From: LCIL01 sp041480845
Lineage (GTDB): Bacteria; Patescibacteriota; Microgenomatia; UBA8517
Assembly (NCBI GenBank): GCA_041480845.1
Contig: JBGPAU010000027.1
Coordinates: 1-7,094, forward strand
DNA: 7,094 nt
Direction: 5' to 3'
The notes under the pieces were generated by a model that saw only the letters and a list, made by a program, of their open reading frames with translations, had not been told where the DNA came from and made no database searches. This document shows positions 5,016 through 7,094 of the stretch, one piece after another. The position numbers were made by a program, and so were the translations under genes. Numbering within the stretch: the first letter of the stretch is position 1; each line of letters opens with the position of its first letter.

Positions 5016-6439
5016 TTAACCACCAGACGATATTGGGCGAGCACTTGGGCAACCCCCTGTGCGCAGGTAGCAAGAGCCTGGGTCACGGACTGCTTATTGC
5101 CGGCAACAGCGTTTACGGCATCGCCAAAATAATTGGCAAGCTGGGAATTTATACCTGTGGGCCCATCGAATGTACGTGAAGCGAGATACCAGCTACGGGC
5201 GCCGGAGGCCTGTAAAACTATCGAGCCTAAAATGGGGTGGTCCGTTAAAAGTTGAGCCATATCGCTTCTTGGATAGGCCTCCCCAAGTCCCCTTGCAGCT
5301 ACCGCATTTTGATACATTTTTTGCAAAGAATCCTGTGTACTTAAAAATCCTAAGAAATTCCAGGCTGCGGTCTTATTCGGGCTTTTCGCGGAAACACCTT
5401 GTGCCCAATATGTAGCATAAGTGATATCGGGCTGGGCCGGATTGTCCTTGGGAAGCTGCGGAATGGGAACGGTCTTAAATTTTAAGTCCGGGTTAGCTTG
5501 CTTAATCTCAAAATAACGCCACGACGGACCTATATACATAGCCAGCTTACCTGCAGCAAATGATTGTGTGGAAGGAGGAAGAGTGCTGTCCCATACCCCA
5601 TCACCCGACGAAAAATTAGTGAAGAAAGTAAGTGCTCCTTCAGCATTTTTTCCCGTCGGGTTACTTAGATCAACGTTATTCTGGATCATCATAAGTGCCA
5701 ATATCTCCTGCCAATGATCAACATTTTCAGTTCTTCCCAATGCAACCCCTGCCTGCGTGATAGCACCCTGATCATTTTTAACCGTAAGTTCTCTTGCCAA
5801 AACCCGGAGGTCATCCCATGTGGTAGGTGGAATCTTACCCGCATTATTGAAAATACCTTCATTTATATAAAGCGCAAGGGCATCATATCCAAGCGGTATT
5901 CCGACAATTGAGTTGCCTGTAGACAGATCTGAAGACGCTGTCGGATAAAAAGTTTTTACATAATCCGCGGGATTTACCACACTTGCGGGAAGACTATCAA
6001 GGTCGCTTCTAAACATGGGTACCCAGGAGTTGTGGAAAGTAAAAATATCAGGGCCGGTTCCCTTGGCTAAAGCATTTGTTAACCGTTCCCGATAATCCTG
6101 TTGGGACTCCCGTGTATAAGTTATTTTGACACCCGGATGGGAAGCCTCATAAGCACTGATTAGTGGCGCAACTATCGCCGGATCTTCCCAAAGGCCCCAC
6201 CATGTTATTTGTCCCGAGGCCCCGCTTTTTGAACGCATCATTAATCTGGCAACAAGAAACGCAGCAACTAGAAGAATCAAAAGGGCGCCGACAAATAGTA
6301 ATACTTTGGGAAAACGTTTTTTTGGAGACGGAACAACGGGTTGTGGTGTTTGTTGTACGGGAACTCCCGAACCGGGAACTTGTGGCATGGGCGGTAGATT
6401 AAACGATTGGTCGTTTTGGTAAATATTTTTTGGTGGCAT
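5012..6439 (-). CDS. membrane-anchored ABC-type extracellular solute-binding protein, family 1 (sugar-binding type)
   Basis: A 475-residue receptor of the family-1 solute-binding group, whose members mostly deliver sugars or oligosaccharides to ABC importers. Layout: a proline- and glutamine-rich cytoplasmic stretch (1-39), a basic KKRFPK stop-transfer patch, one membrane helix (about 46-68), then the binding domain outside. Family marks are ITWWGLWEDP (78-87) at the first strand, RLTNALAKGTGPDIF (119-133), GIPLGYDALALYIN (180-193), TTWDDL (206-211) and FAAGKLAMYIGPSW (294-307). There is no lipobox cysteine, so the helix is the anchor instead of a lipid. The start is the ATG at 6439, with only a weak purine-rich site ahead. 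It is the first gene of a pair with the nucleotidyltransferase (ATGA overlap). No permease or ATPase gene is in the window, so the ligand and transport role remain open. Confidence 0.88.
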   Translation of the reverse strand: MPPKNIYQNDQSFNLPPMPQVPGSGVPVQQTPQPVVPSPKKRFPKVLLFVGALLILLVAAFLVARLMMRSKSGASGQITWWGLWEDPAIVAPLISAYEASHPGVKITYTRESQQDYRERLTNALAKGTGPDIFTFHNSWVPMFRSDLDSLPASVVNPADYVKTFYPTASSDLSTGNSIVGIPLGYDALALYINEGIFNNAGKIPPTTWDDLRVLARELTVKNDQGAITQAGVALGRTENVDHWQEILALMMIQNNVDLSNPTGKNAEGALTFFTNFSSGDGVWDSTLPPSTQSFAAGKLAMYIGPSWRYFEIKQANPDLKFKTVPIPQLPKDNPAQPDITYATYWAQGVSAKSPNKTAAWNFLGFLSTQDSLQKMYQNAVAARGLGEAYPRSDMAQLLTDHPILGSIVLQASGARSWYLASRTFDGPTGINSQLANYFGDAVNAVAGNKQSVTQALATCAQGVAQVLAQYRLVVK

Positions 6440-6473
6440 TTTTATTTCTTGGCCTTCGATCTTATCTAAATGG

Positions 6474-6480
6474 TATCATA
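6474..6480. promoter_or_regulatory. overlapping divergent -10 elements between the binding-protein gene and the VanW-like gene
   Basis: The same seven bases read TATCATA on the plus strand and TATGATA on the minus strand, each one mismatch from the -10 consensus. The minus reading would start transcription near 6468, about 29 bases before the binding-protein ATG. The plus reading ends six bases before the GTG at 6486, so that message would be nearly leaderless. No good -35 box is visible for either direction. Confidence 0.35.
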
Positions 6481-6500
6481 TCGATGTGAGAAGATCGATA
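6479..6500. repeat. perfect 7-bp inverted repeat in the divergent promoter region, possible operator
   Basis: TATCGAT (6479-6485) and ATCGATA (6494-6500) are exact reverse complements with an eight-base spacer. Each arm contains the palindrome ATCGAT. The repeat touches the presumed -10 region and runs into the first codons of the VanW-like gene, where a dimeric regulator could affect both divergent genes. No regulator is identified, and a chance origin in AT-rich DNA is possible. Confidence 0.45.
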
Positions 6501-7094
6501 CTACATCTGAATAAAAAATTGACAAAAAGATTGGTTTGTGCAGGTCTTTTGGTTGTTGCTCTCGTTTTTGGTGTTTTTGCGCTTTATTGTCTATATTTCA
6601 CAAGCAAAATTTACCTCAACACCAAGGTCGCCGGTATTAATATTGGAGGACTTTCTATAAAAGAGGCCGCGACACGTCTTTCTTCAAATATTTATGTCCC
6701 GCGAAAAATTCAACTGGTCGGGGGCGGACAAACTTTCAATATTGATACAAAAGATTTTGAACTTTCATATGACTTTACAGGCTCCGCACAAAGAGCGTTT
6801 AATTTAACAAGAACCGGGAATTTTTTTTACGACCTCACGGAACGCGCCAGCCTTCTTCTTCACCCCAAAAATATTGGCCTTGCAGTAAATCTAAATACGG
6901 ACAAGCTTGATAAAATTATTTCCGTTATTTCCGGTCAAATTTCGGAAGACCTTGTTGAGCCTTCAATTAAACTTACCAACGGGAGTATTACTATCGATAA
7001 GGGCACCGCGGGAACTGAAGTTGACGGAAAAGTACTAAGAATATCAATCGGAGAAAGCCTTTCCTTAATTAAAAATGAAGAAATTCAAATTCCA
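6486..7094 (+). CDS. N-terminal part of a VanW/YoaR-type surface protein (peptidoglycan-binding-like domain), cut by the window edge
   Basis: An open frame without a stop runs from GTG at 6486 to the window end (203 codons). The translation begins with a basic tail (RRSILHLNKKLTKR), then a membrane helix (about residues 16-38), then VAGINIGGLSIKEA (48-61). That last motif is typical of the repeat preceding the PG_binding_4-like domain of VanW/YoaR proteins. A second family hallmark, KGTAGTEVDGKVL (172-184), follows near the cut end. The VanW domain itself would lie beyond the window. The product is probably anchored in the membrane and faces the cell wall; VanW-type proteins are common in Gram-positive and CPR genomes but their exact role is not settled. 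GTG is chosen because no in-frame ATG precedes the membrane helix nearby; TTG at 6519 is an alternative. It is divergent from the binding-protein gene with 46 bases between. Confidence 0.82.
   Translation, partial: MRRSILHLNKKLTKRLVCAGLLVVALVFGVFALYCLYFTSKIYLNTKVAGINIGGLSIKEAATRLSSNIYVPRKIQLVGGGQTFNIDTKDFELSYDFTGSAQRAFNLTRTGNFFYDLTERASLLLHPKNIGLAVNLNTDKLDKIISVISGQISEDLVEPSIKLTNGSITIDKGTAGTEVDGKVLRISIGESLSLIKNEEIQIP

Noticed and set aside
5170..5415. 81-codon plus-strand frame opposite the solute-binding protein gene
   Set aside because: Antisense to a well-supported gene, with no ribosome site and no domain.

Overview
The window reads as a compact chromosomal segment of a small-genome bacterium. 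My best guess is the Candidate Phyla Radiation (Patescibacteria), probably Microgenomates. The guess rests on how densely the genes are packed, on a membrane-anchored solute-binding protein with a proline-rich cytoplasmic tail, on a VanW/YoaR-type surface protein, on an M23 peptidase with a long basic N-terminus, and on a GroES with an extra cysteine cluster. This is inference from protein style; no rRNA or other phylogenetic marker is present. TGA acts as a stop in two genes, so the code is not one that reassigns UGA.

Layout. Positions 2-673 (+) hold an M23 zinc endopeptidase whose 3' end overlaps, tail to tail, a NUDIX hydrolase on the minus strand (645-1100). The NUDIX gene lies just downstream of an HhH-GPD DNA glycosylase (1123-1719, minus), so these two form a probable nucleotide and DNA damage-repair pair. 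A 73-bp divergent gap leads to a small two-helix membrane protein (1793-2047, +) that has the only textbook Shine-Dalgarno sequence in the window. A hairpin at 2064-2107 can terminate this gene and also the groES-groEL operon, which converges on it from the minus strand (4074 to 2128). The operon is preceded by a near-consensus sigma-70 promoter and a CIRCE operator, so HrcA control of chaperonin expression is visible directly in the DNA. Upstream of groES, also on the minus strand, a membrane-anchored family-1 solute-binding protein (5012-6439) overlaps by ATGA a nucleotidyltransferase-fold protein (4134-5015). The last gene, 6486 to the window edge on the plus strand, is the N-terminal part of a VanW/YoaR-type protein, divergent from the binding protein.

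The genes cover three themes: cell-surface functions (M23 peptidase, VanW-like protein, anchored solute-binding protein, small membrane protein), protein folding under stress (GroES/GroEL), and genome or nucleotide-pool repair (glycosylase, NUDIX). I see no mobile element, CRISPR array, tRNA, rRNA or defence island. No gene-free stretch exceeds about 80 bases. I found no clearly new multi-gene system. The most unusual points are the five-cysteine insertion in GroES, the pairing of an anchored binding protein with a nucleotidyltransferase, and the tight overlap of CIRCE, promoter and upstream stop codon.
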